DNA of 14,960 nt, from NCBI GenBank assembly GCA_030639495.1, contig DAOWCP010000061.1, positions 1-14,960 on the forward strand, read 5' to 3'. The notes beneath the pieces were generated by a model. The model was given only the letters and a program-made list of their open reading frames with translations, was not told the DNA's origin and made no database searches. Source of the DNA: JAGLTN01 sp023135255 (GTDB taxonomy: Bacteria; Planctomycetota; Phycisphaerae; Sedimentisphaerales; Anaerobacaceae). The position numbers were made by a program, and so were the translations under genes. Position 1 is the stretch's first letter, and each line of letters begins with the position of its first letter. Below are positions 1-6,524 of this stretch, piece after piece.

Positions 1-336
1 AACTCCGGCGTTGGTTCTTCGTTCTACCACACCAGCGGAATTGATGTCAACACCCCAGGGTACGAACAGATAAAGGTTGAATTCTCTTACTATGGAGTTG
101 GTATGAATACCGGCCATGATTTCTGGGTCGAATACTATGACGGAGACGACTGGAATACCGTTGCTACTTATGTATGTGGAACAGATTTTTCAAATGGTAG
201 TTTCTACACCGAGACGGTAACTATTGATAGTGATAGTTATAATTTCCCAACAGATATGAAAATAAGATTTCAGTGTAGTGCCGGCAACAACTATGACGAT
301 GTTTATATCGATGATATTACTGTAACGGGTAAATAG
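1..336 (+). CDS. C-terminal part of secreted beta-sandwich (MAM/CBM-like) protein, 5' end outside window
   Basis: The frame is open from base 1 with no start codon needed, so this is the last 111 residues of a longer protein ending at TAG 334-336. The segment is rich in aromatic, Gly, Asp and Thr residues in alternating strand-like runs (for example FWVEYYDGDDW and the closing DDVYIDDITVTGK). This looks like the jelly-roll or galactose-binding-type domains found at the C-termini of secreted hydrolases and adhesins. The terminal D-x-IxIDDITVTG pattern is typical of the last strands of such domains. No catalytic residues can be named from this fragment. An internal ATG at 103 is not the true start, because similar sequence continues upstream in frame. 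An extracellular, carbohydrate- or surface-binding role is inference only. The reading frame continues in phase after the stop (see 337-420). Confidence 0.7.
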   Translation, partial: NSGVGSSFYHTSGIDVNTPGYEQIKVEFSYYGVGMNTGHDFWVEYYDGDDWNTVATYVCGTDFSNGSFYTETVTIDSDSYNFPTDMKIRFQCSAGNNYDDVYIDDITVTGK

Positions 337-420
337 AGTATCAGTAACGGCGATTATGATTTCCGGGGTAACGATTTGTATAGCGGCGACCCTGATATCG
401 GTGCTCATGAAAAACAATAA
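337..420 (+). pseudogene. In-frame tail after TAG resembling choice-of-anchor-Q C-terminus (readthrough extension or gene remnant)
   Basis: Directly after the TAG at 334-336, the same frame stays open for 27 codons and ends at TAA 418-420. It reads NGDYDFRGNDLYSGDPDIGA followed by HEKQ. The pair 'D-F-x-G-N ... DIGAxE' is the signature seen at the C-terminus of choice-of-anchor-Q proteins, which are secreted parallel beta-helix proteins common in Planctomycetota. There is no start codon or ribosome-binding site of its own. It is either a remnant of a different gene, an extension reached by TAG readthrough, or the true C-terminus of the upstream protein interrupted by a nonsense mutation. Its conserved motif argues against random sequence. 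The family match is from memory of the motif and was not tested by a search. Confidence 0.45.
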
Positions 421-438
421 TTCGTTTTTTATGTACTA

Positions 439-476
439 AACCAAGGCGTGGCAGCGGAAGTTGCCACGCCTTGGTT
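439..476 (+). terminator. Strong hairpin, probable transcription terminator
   Basis: This is a perfect 15-bp inverted repeat: the left arm AACCAAGGCGTGGCA (439-453) and the right arm TGCCACGCCTTGGTT (462-476) are separated by an 8-nt loop. It starts 18 nt after the TAA at 420. The sequence after the stem is only moderately T-rich, so it is not a textbook intrinsic terminator. It could also be one more copy of a dispersed hairpin repeat. Confidence 0.55.
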
Positions 477-510
477 GGTTCATCTGATGATTTTGTTTGG
501 GGCAAATAAA

Positions 511-531
511 CCCTGCGAATGAATCGCAAGG
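511..531. repeat. Short hairpin repeat, copy 1 (CCxTGCGA…TCGCAxGG type)
   Basis: CCCTGCGA (511-518) pairs with TCGCAAGG (524-531) through TGCGA/TCGCA and CC/GG, with one mismatch. It is followed by GCTAACTTTTGGG. The same arrangement (TCGCAGGG followed by GCTAATCTTTTGG) recurs at 657-688, so the two are diverged copies of one element about 143 bp apart. Confidence 0.5.
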
Positions 532-579
532 CTAACTTTTGGGGGATCAAGTTGGTGGGGGTGAAATAAACCATGGGGA

Positions 580-611
580 TCCGCCTTTGCGTGAAGCTAC
601 GGCGAGGCGGG
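580..611. repeat. CCGCCT…AGGCGG hairpin repeat
   Basis: The arms CCGCCT (581-586) and AGGCGG (605-610) enclose TTTGCGTGAAGCTACGGCG, which itself can pair through CGT (590-592) and ACG (599-601). The wording 'CCGCCTTxGC…AAGCTACGGCG' resembles a hairpin repeat I recall as dispersed between genes in several bacterial and planctomycete genomes. That recollection has not been checked. Confidence 0.45.
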
Positions 612-656
612 CCAGAGCTGTGATAGCGAAAATTCAATTGGGGTTGGTGGTAAGAC

Positions 657-688
657 CCCGCGACGGGTCGCAGGGCTAATCTTTTGGA
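657..688. repeat. Short hairpin repeat, copy 2
   Basis: CCC-GCGAC (657-664) and GTCGC-A-GGG (667-675) form a stem with a 2-nt apex and one bulged A. The downstream GGCTAATCTTTTGG matches the flank of the hairpin at 511-531, which identifies it as a second, diverged copy. Confidence 0.5.
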
Positions 689-725
689 ATTCCATCCTAT
701 AGGCCTGCTTAATGTGGTAAAAACT

Positions 726-824
726 GTATACCCTTTAGGGTAAGAAATGTCCGCGAATAAATCCATAACTTCTTGTCTTTGAGTTATTTATCCGCGGATA
801 AACGGGGAAATTTAATTGGGATCC
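726..824. repeat. 99-bp palindromic repeat, copy A
   Basis: This is the first of three copies, each exactly 99 bp with no internal insertions or deletions. It contains the small palindrome TACCCT-TT-AGGGTA near its left end, then TCCGCG…AACTT. After a T-rich loop comes a perfect 16-bp palindrome TTTATCCGCGGATAAA (787-802), so the TCCGCG and CGCGGA ends can form an imperfect long hairpin. It ends in TTTAATTGGGATC and abuts copy B directly. No protein can be read through it. It looks like a REP- or MITE-like dispersed element. Confidence 0.8.
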
Positions 825-923
825 GTATACCCTTAAGGGTAGTAAATGTCCGCGAAAGAAGCCGGAACTTGTTGTTTTTAAGTTATTTACCCGCGGATAA
901 ACGGTAAAATTTAATTGGGATCA
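825..923. repeat. 99-bp palindromic repeat, copy B (tandem to A)
   Basis: Same orientation as copy A and joined to it head to tail. The left palindrome here is fully symmetric: TACCCTTAAGGGTA. The right palindrome is TTTACCCGCGGATAAA, with one symmetric mismatch. The middle differs from A (GAAAGAAGCCGG instead of GAATAAATCCAT), but both hairpin arms TCCGCG/CGCGGA and AACTT/AAGTT are kept. That pattern suggests selection on structure, or recent origin followed by loop drift. Confidence 0.8.
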
Positions 924-956
924 GTACATATGATCAATTATGCTGCAATAAAATCA

Positions 957-985
957 TTGATTTGTGCGTCTGTAAGGTATATGAT
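957..985 (+). promoter_or_regulatory. Candidate sigma70-type promoter for the DUF1549 operon
   Basis: A -35-like TTGATT (957-962) and a -10-like TATGAT (980-985) are separated by exactly 17 nt. They lie about 38 nt upstream of the first ATG of the operon and just downstream of the tandem 99-bp repeats. Planctomycete promoters are poorly defined and the region is AT-rich, so a chance match is quite possible. Confidence 0.4.
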
Positions 986-1022
986 AAATGAGTAATTTAT
1001 AGTGTGAAAGCAGAAAAGAATA

Positions 1023-2618
1023 ATGATGTGCAATTTTGGTTTCATTCGCCCGGCAATGAAAATTATCCTCGTCGCATTGGTTCTTATACCAACTTCGGCT
1101 TTAGTCGCAGCGGAATCGGGAATTATTCGCCCATTCGAAAGTTACGACAATGGCCAGCCTATAAATGAGATCGACAAGATCGTAATGGCAGGCTTGAAGG
1201 GCAAAGGCATCGAACCTGCGAACCTTTGCTCGAATGAGGTTTTTATTCGCCGTGTTTACCTGGATATCAACGGCACGCTGCCTAACGCAAGCGATGTTCG
1301 TGCATTTGTTCGGAAAACAAACCCTGATAAGCGTGCTGAGCTGATAGATAAGCTTTTTAAAAATGAGGAATTTGCCGACTACTGGTCGTTGAAATGGTGC
1401 GATCTGCTGAGGGTCAAAGCGGAGTTTCCTATCAATCTCTGGCCTAACGCGGTGCAGGCATATCACCGCTGGCTTCATGATGCGATCCGTGATAATATGC
1501 CATACGATAAGTTTGTGCGCGAGATATTAACTTCAAGCGGCAGTAATTTTCGCGTCCCACAGGTGAATTTCTACCGTGCGATCCAGGGGCAAAAACCGTC
1601 CGCTATCTCGACAGCAGTTGCGCTGACTTTTATGGGAACGCGTCTGGAAAGCCGGCCTGAGCAGAAACGAGATGAAATGGAAGTTTTCTTTTCACGGCTG
1701 GCGTATAAAAAAACTGAGGAATGGAAAGAAGAAATCGTTTATTGCGATCCATCGATAACTGAAGCTGTCGATGCTGTTTTTCCTGACGGGACAAAAGTAC
1801 ATATTGAGCCTGGTCAGGATGGGCGGAAAGTTTTTGCGGATTGGCTGATAGCTGGAGAAAATCCGTGGTTTGCCCGTAACATAGTAAATCGAATATGGTC
1901 GTGGCTTTTGGGTAGAGGTATAATTCATGAGCCTGACGACATCCGAAAAGACAACCCGGCTGTATATCCGGAGCTTCTTAAGTATCTGGAAAAAGAGCTG
2001 GTAGAAAGCAATTATGACTTGCAGCACATTTACCGTCTTATCTTGAACTCCAGGACATATCAGCAGTCTTCGATCGTGCAAAGTGACAATCCTGACGCTG
2101 AAAAGTTTTTCGCCTGCTACATCGTCCGTCAGCTTGAAGCGGAAGTTCTTGTCGATGCACTATGTAAGATAACAGGCTCTACGGAATTATATTCAAGCGT
2201 AATCCCTGAGCCTTTTACGTTCATACCGGGACATAATCGTTCTATAGAATTGGCTGACGGCAGTATTACCAGCCAGTTCCTTGAAATGTTCGGCAGACCG
2301 GCGCGTGATACAGGTTTGGAATCCGAACGCAACAATCAGCCTACCGATTCACAAAGGCTTCATTTGCTGAATTCCAGTCACGTTCAGAAAAAAATCGAAA
2401 GAAGCAAGAGGCTTAAGAAGATGCGGAAAATGACCAAGCGTAATTACAAGAAGCTGATAAGAATGGCATACATGGAAATCATCTCGCGAAATCCGACTCA
2501 GGAAGAAGTTGATTCTATACTGAACTATTTTAAAATTAAAGATATTAACAGCTGGCAGGCTTCGTGCGATTTGATATGGGTACTGGTCAACAGTAAGGAA
2601 TTTTTGTACCGGCATTAA
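1023..2618 (+). CDS. Exported DUF1549/DUF1553 protein (planctomycete-type, no cytochrome c domain)
   Basis: The protein has 531 residues with a hydrophobic signal segment at about 12-31 (MKIILVALVLIPTSALVAAE). The start could be ATG 1023 or ATG 1056; neither has a strong ribosome-binding site, so 1023 is kept. DUF1549 spans about 45-240, seen in FIRRVYLDINGTLP (74-87), WSLKWCDLLR (121-130) and the YHRWLHDAIRDNMPYDKFVR stretch (147-166). DUF1553 spans about 268-525, seen in FADWLIAGENPWFARNIVNR (271-290), the FGRPAR motif (423-428) and PTDSQRLHLLN (440-450). The family usually carries an N-terminal cytochrome-c-like domain and a CxxCH-type motif after 'GxRLxC'. Here that site reads MGTRLESRPEQ (204-214) and no CxxCH occurs anywhere, so this is the short heme-less form. 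Biochemical function is unknown. It is followed 44 nt later by its usual DUF1501 partner. Confidence 0.9.
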   Translation: MMCNFGFIRPAMKIILVALVLIPTSALVAAESGIIRPFESYDNGQPINEIDKIVMAGLKGKGIEPANLCSNEVFIRRVYLDINGTLPNASDVRAFVRKTNPDKRAELIDKLFKNEEFADYWSLKWCDLLRVKAEFPINLWPNAVQAYHRWLHDAIRDNMPYDKFVREILTSSGSNFRVPQVNFYRAIQGQKPSAISTAVALTFMGTRLESRPEQKRDEMEVFFSRLAYKKTEEWKEEIVYCDPSITEAVDAVFPDGTKVHIEPGQDGRKVFADWLIAGENPWFARNIVNRIWSWLLGRGIIHEPDDIRKDNPAVYPELLKYLEKELVESNYDLQHIYRLILNSRTYQQSSIVQSDNPDAEKFFACYIVRQLEAEVLVDALCKITGSTELYSSVIPEPFTFIPGHNRSIELADGSITSQFLEMFGRPARDTGLESERNNQPTDSQRLHLLNSSHVQKKIERSKRLKKMRKMTKRNYKKLIRMAYMEIISRNPTQEEVDSILNYFKIKDINSWQASCDLIWVLVNSKEFLYRH

Positions 2619-2662
2619 CTTTATGGTTGTAACTTATGAGCTGGGAAATTTGAGGCAATAAA

Positions 2663-3979
2663 ATGAATAATCGAAAAGAAATAATAATGAATCGTCGCGA
2701 GTTGATGAAGAGCGGGCTTATCGGTGCAGCGGGTTTGGCATTTGCTAATGTGGGTGGTCTTCACGCAGAACCAAAACTCGCCCCGGCAAAGGCTAAATCT
2801 GTTATACAAATATGGATGTGGGGCGGGCCTTCTCATTTGGACACTTTTGATCCGAAGCCTGATGCTGGTTATGACTATTGCGGGCCTTATGATAAAGTTA
2901 TTAATACGAATGTGGATGGGATACAAATCAATGACCATCTGCCATTGCTGGCGAAGCAGGCGGATAAATTTTCAATCATCCGCAGCATGACCCACGGTAA
3001 TAATGGGCACGAAACTGCATCGTATATAACGCAGACTGGTCGTGAGCCTGGCAGGATTGTGAATCCATGTCTTGGCGCGGTTGTTTCGAAGTTTAAGGGA
3101 TATGACAGCGGTTATAAAGGTGTTGTGCCTCCTTATATCGTTTTGACCAGACCGCAGGGTCGTTTTTCTGAAGCTGGCTTTTTGGGGCAAAAATATAAAC
3201 CATTTGCAACTGGCGGTGATCCGAATAGAAGTACGTTTGCAGTTGAGGGGATCGTAGCAAAGGGGATTTCGGATAGCAGGCAGCACAGCAGGAGGGATCT
3301 GCTAAATAGTCTTGATCTGCTGGGTAAAAATTCTCCTAACAGTGAGAGCTTTAAGAGGCTTGATGGGTGTGAGGAAAATGCTTATAAGATGATGTTTGGT
3401 GACGCAAAAAAAATGTTTGATCTTTCTACTGAAACAGATGAAATGCGAAAGCGATATGGGCGAAATACTTTTGGTCAATCGTGTCTGGTGGCAAGAAGGC
3501 TTGTGGAAGCGGAGGTGCCTTATGTCACTATTAATTATGGTGGATGGGATACGCATAAGCAGCACTTCCAGATAATGAACAGGAAGCTGCCTGAGATGGA
3601 TAAGGCGATGTCAACGCTGCTGGAGGATCTGACGGATCGTGGATTGCTTGACAGCACTATAATCTGGTGGGGTGGCGAGTTTGGAAGAGGCCCTAAGGTT
3701 CAATGGAATCCGCCTTGGAATGGTGGTCGTTCGCATTTTGGAAAATGTTTTTGCGGAGTGCTGGCAGGCGGCGGCTTTAAAGGTGGACATATTGTCGGTG
3801 CATCGAATGAAATCGGGACGGAAGTGGCTGAAAGACCTGTACACCCGAAAGATGTGATCGGGAGTATATACGAGTTGATGGGGATTGATCCGCTTGGTGC
3901 GTTGCCAAATTCGAGTGGATTGAAAGTACAGGTGCTGCCGGAATCGAAGCCTGAGCAGAGACTTAGAGAAATTATGTAG
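2663..3979 (+). CDS. DUF1501 protein with Tat-type signal (alkaline phosphatase-like fold)
   Basis: The protein has 438 residues. The start at 2663 is supported by TGAGG (2651-2655) 7 nt upstream. A twin-arginine signal reads NRRELMKSGLIGAAGLAFA (residues 10-28), so export in folded form is likely. The family signature follows: MWGGPSHLDTFDPKPD (52-67), the HLPLLAKQADKFSIIRSMTHG stretch (92-112), GGWDTH (293-298) and GGEFGRGPK (337-345), near the positions where sulfatase/phosphatase-superfamily members bind metal. GRSHF (355-359) corresponds to the usual GRDH-type motif. DUF1501 is grouped with the alkaline phosphatase/sulfatase superfamily, but its substrate is unknown. It almost always sits beside DUF1549/DUF1553 genes, as here. 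The next gene starts 15 nt after the stop, so the three are surely co-transcribed. Confidence 0.93.
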   Translation: MNNRKEIIMNRRELMKSGLIGAAGLAFANVGGLHAEPKLAPAKAKSVIQIWMWGGPSHLDTFDPKPDAGYDYCGPYDKVINTNVDGIQINDHLPLLAKQADKFSIIRSMTHGNNGHETASYITQTGREPGRIVNPCLGAVVSKFKGYDSGYKGVVPPYIVLTRPQGRFSEAGFLGQKYKPFATGGDPNRSTFAVEGIVAKGISDSRQHSRRDLLNSLDLLGKNSPNSESFKRLDGCEENAYKMMFGDAKKMFDLSTETDEMRKRYGRNTFGQSCLVARRLVEAEVPYVTINYGGWDTHKQHFQIMNRKLPEMDKAMSTLLEDLTDRGLLDSTIIWWGGEFGRGPKVQWNPPWNGGRSHFGKCFCGVLAGGGFKGGHIVGASNEIGTEVAERPVHPKDVIGSIYELMGIDPLGALPNSSGLKVQVLPESKPEQRLREIM

Positions 3980-3994
3980 AGACAGGGAATTGCA

Positions 3995-6385
3995 ATGTCA
4001 CTTAATCGAAAACTGTTGTTTGTTATTTTGTCACTTTCTGCTGTCGCCTCATGGGGAAAGACCCTAAAGCGAGAAGCTAATATTGGGTATCTGTATCCAA
4101 GTGGAGCACAAAAGGGAACTACGATCATTGTGACTGCTGGTGGTCAGAATCTTAGGGGGCCAAGTGACGTTTATGTTACGGGCGAAGGTGTGCATTGCTC
4201 AGTGATAAAATACATTAGGCCTAAGACTAACCTCAACAGGGATGAGCGTGCCGCAGTTAAAAAAATGCTGAAAAAGATAAGGGGGCAAAGATTTGCGGAG
4301 TTGAATACTAAGAATAAGGTGATCGAAGATTATCTGATGCCAAAAGAAGAGAGTATGGATAAGGACCTTAAAGACCCTGATGTGAAAATTGATGAGGTAA
4401 AGGTGCCTGTCCATCCTTTGTTTTATAACATAGAGAATAAAAGCCTTCGAGAGTTGCAGCATATTGAAAAAATAATTTTTTTACCCAGAACAAAAAAACA
4501 ACAAAACAGACAGCTTTCTGAGTGTGTACTAATAGAAGTCACTGTGGATGCTGATGCTAAGCCTGGGATGAGGCAGATTAGAGTGAGAACCCGGTATGGG
4601 TTGTCTAATCCGGTGAATTTCCAGGTTGGTCAGTGTCCGGAGATGCTTGAGCTTGAGCCTAATGACAGGAAAAATTATTTCAGAGCGGCTAATGCTCCCA
4701 AACAGGCAAAAACAAAACCTATCAAACTGCCAGTAACTATTAATGGGCAAATTTTGCCTGGGGATATCGATAAGTTTCGGTTTTATGCGAAAAAAGGACA
4801 ACAGCTTGTGATAGAGGCTCATGCCCGCAGCTTGAGGCCTTACCTAGCTGATGCTGTGCCGGGGTGGTTTCAGGCGACAATAGCATTATACGACTTCAAA
4901 GGCAGAGAAATCGCGTTTGCCGATGATTATCGTTTCGATCCGGATCCGGTGCTTCTTTATAAGATTCCGAAAGACGGCGAGTACGACCTGAAAATTCATG
5001 ACGCGATATATCGCGGGCGGGAGGACTTTGTTTACCGTGTCTCGATAGGAGAGCAGCCTTTCATAACACAAATTTTTCCTTTAGGTGCAAAAGAAGGAAC
5101 AAAGGCTACAGCGTCAATAAAAGGGTGGAATCTGTCTGGTGACAATTTAAAACTAAATACCAGAAAAAGAGAAGACATTATCAAGCATACAACTGTTGAT
5201 AAAGGAGAGCTTGTTTCTAATTGGGTTGCTTATACGATTGACAACCTTGATGAATGTGTAGAGGCAAAATCAAATGACAGTATAAAAGAATCACAGCCAA
5301 TAAAACTGCCAATAATAATTAATGGGCAAATCTCTAAGCCTGGTGATGTCGATGTGTTTAAATTTCAAGGCCAAGCCGGTGAAAAAATTGCCGCTGAAGT
5401 TAATGCCCGTAAGCTGAATTCGCCACTGGACTCGATATTGCGACTAACCGATGATGCGGGAAACGTGCTGGGATTTAATGATGACTACATTGATAAAGAT
5501 AAATATCTGCATAAGGATATAACAGGATTGGTAACGCATCACGCGGATTCATATTTACTGGCTGAGCTGCCTGAGGACGGGACATATTATTTACACATAG
5601 CTGACGTACAAAACCACGGCAGCGATGCGCATAGTTACCGCCTGAGAGTCGGACAGCAAGAGGGTGACTTTGCTCTGCGTGCTATACCATCGAGTCTAAG
5701 TACACGGTCCGGAGCCGTTGTGTCAATTTGTATTCATGTGCTTCGAAAAGATGGTTTTGATGGCGAAATTGAGGTGTATATAGATGACCCAACAGAAGGT
5801 TTTGAGCTTCAGGGGGGAAGAATCCCTGCCGGTTGCGATAAAATTATAATGACACTGAAGTCGCCATACAGCAAAACCGACGACCAGGTAGTGGCTTTAA
5901 AAATGCAAGGCCGAGCAAGGATAAACAACAAGAATATTATTCACCCGGTCGTTGCCGCTGACGATGTTATGCAGGCTTTTCTTTACCGTCATCTTGTGCC
6001 GACAAAGGACCTCCTGTTCCTGGCTAAAAAAAGCAGATGGAAACCAGTACCTTTTAATATTTTGAATAAAAGCCCTATTCAGATTCCTGCTGGTGATAAG
6101 GTAAAAGTGCGAATGAAAACATCGAGCTGGATACTGAATCAGAAATTTTATCTTGAGCTTGTCGACCCGCCCGCTGGTATTACATTGGAAAATGTGGCTG
6201 TCGAAAACAAGGAGCTTGTGTTCTGGTTAAAGGCTGATAAAAAGATTATCAAAAACAACCTTTCCGGCAACTTAATTATTGACGCTTCCACAAAAAAGAA
6301 ACCCAAGAAAGGGCAATCTCAGGATGAGATTAAAATAAGCTACTTAGGTATAATACCTGCAATCACATTTGATGTCACGCAATGA
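3995..6385 (+). CDS. Exported protein with two PPC (pre-peptidase C-terminal) domains
   Basis: The protein has 796 residues with a signal peptide at about 1-21 (LLFVILSLSAVASWG). AGGGA-like AGGGA (3984-3988), 6 nt before ATG, supports the start. A first IPT/TIG-like strand region lies at about 28-75 (YLYPSGAQKGTTIIVTAGGQ). It is interrupted by a charged Lys/Glu-rich insert (75-175) and resumes at about 176-210. Two PPC domains follow at about 243-350 (NGQILPGDIDKFRFYAKKGQ) and 436-552 (NGQISKPGDVDVFKFQGQAG). Both have the 'G-x-I…GDxDxF.F….G' pattern of this beta-sandwich family. The C-terminal third contains VMQAFLYRHLVP (658-669), a string recurrent in planctomycete proteins of this operon type. 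No protease domain is present, so it is not a peptidase. It is likely a periplasmic or surface partner of the two upstream proteins. Role unknown. Confidence 0.85.
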   Translation: MSLNRKLLFVILSLSAVASWGKTLKREANIGYLYPSGAQKGTTIIVTAGGQNLRGPSDVYVTGEGVHCSVIKYIRPKTNLNRDERAAVKKMLKKIRGQRFAELNTKNKVIEDYLMPKEESMDKDLKDPDVKIDEVKVPVHPLFYNIENKSLRELQHIEKIIFLPRTKKQQNRQLSECVLIEVTVDADAKPGMRQIRVRTRYGLSNPVNFQVGQCPEMLELEPNDRKNYFRAANAPKQAKTKPIKLPVTINGQILPGDIDKFRFYAKKGQQLVIEAHARSLRPYLADAVPGWFQATIALYDFKGREIAFADDYRFDPDPVLLYKIPKDGEYDLKIHDAIYRGREDFVYRVSIGEQPFITQIFPLGAKEGTKATASIKGWNLSGDNLKLNTRKREDIIKHTTVDKGELVSNWVAYTIDNLDECVEAKSNDSIKESQPIKLPIIINGQISKPGDVDVFKFQGQAGEKIAAEVNARKLNSPLDSILRLTDDAGNVLGFNDDYIDKDKYLHKDITGLVTHHADSYLLAELPEDGTYYLHIADVQNHGSDAHSYRLRVGQQEGDFALRAIPSSLSTRSGAVVSICIHVLRKDGFDGEIEVYIDDPTEGFELQGGRIPAGCDKIIMTLKSPYSKTDDQVVALKMQGRARINNKNIIHPVVAADDVMQAFLYRHLVPTKDLLFLAKKSRWKPVPFNILNKSPIQIPAGDKVKVRMKTSSWILNQKFYLELVDPPAGITLENVAVENKELVFWLKADKKIIKNNLSGNLIIDASTKKKPKKGQSQDEIKISYLGIIPAITFDVTQ

Positions 6386-6392
6386 TTTGTTT

Positions 6393-6491
6393 CTATACCC
6401 TTCAGGGTAAGAAATGTCCGCGAATAAATCCGTAACTTATTATTTTTAAGTTATTTACCCGCGGATAAACGGTAAAATTCAATTAGGATCA
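6393..6491. repeat. 99-bp palindromic repeat, copy C
   Basis: Again exactly 99 bp and in the same orientation as copies A and B, about 5.5 kb away. It begins 7 nt after the TGA of the PPC gene and fills most of the 139-bp gap to the convergent PTS gene. The left palindrome is TACCCT-TC-AGGGTA and the right is TTTACCCGCGGATAAA. Most of its sequence matches copy B on the right side and copy A on the left (GAATAAATCC). Hairpins of this kind directly after stop codons often act in 3'-end formation or mRNA stability; that role is inference. Confidence 0.8.
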
Positions 6492-6524
6492 GTATAAAAA
6501 AAAGAGAGAAGCGTTTAGAGCAGT

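Noticed and set aside
341..766. 141-codon open frame on the minus strand across the hairpin repeats
   Set aside because: It runs through the terminator hairpin and several repeat elements, has no ribosome-binding site, and the product (many Arg, Pro, Tyr) resembles no family.
726..923. CRISPR array from the tandem 99-bp units
   Set aside because: Units are 99 bp and directly joined with no unique spacers, and there are only two in tandem; no cas genes are present.
6495..6524. Intrinsic terminator for the PTS operon in the T-run (minus strand) after the fusion gene
   Set aside because: A run of about eight T is present, but no stable stem immediately precedes it; only the nearby 99-bp repeat could form a hairpin, and it lies on the far side.
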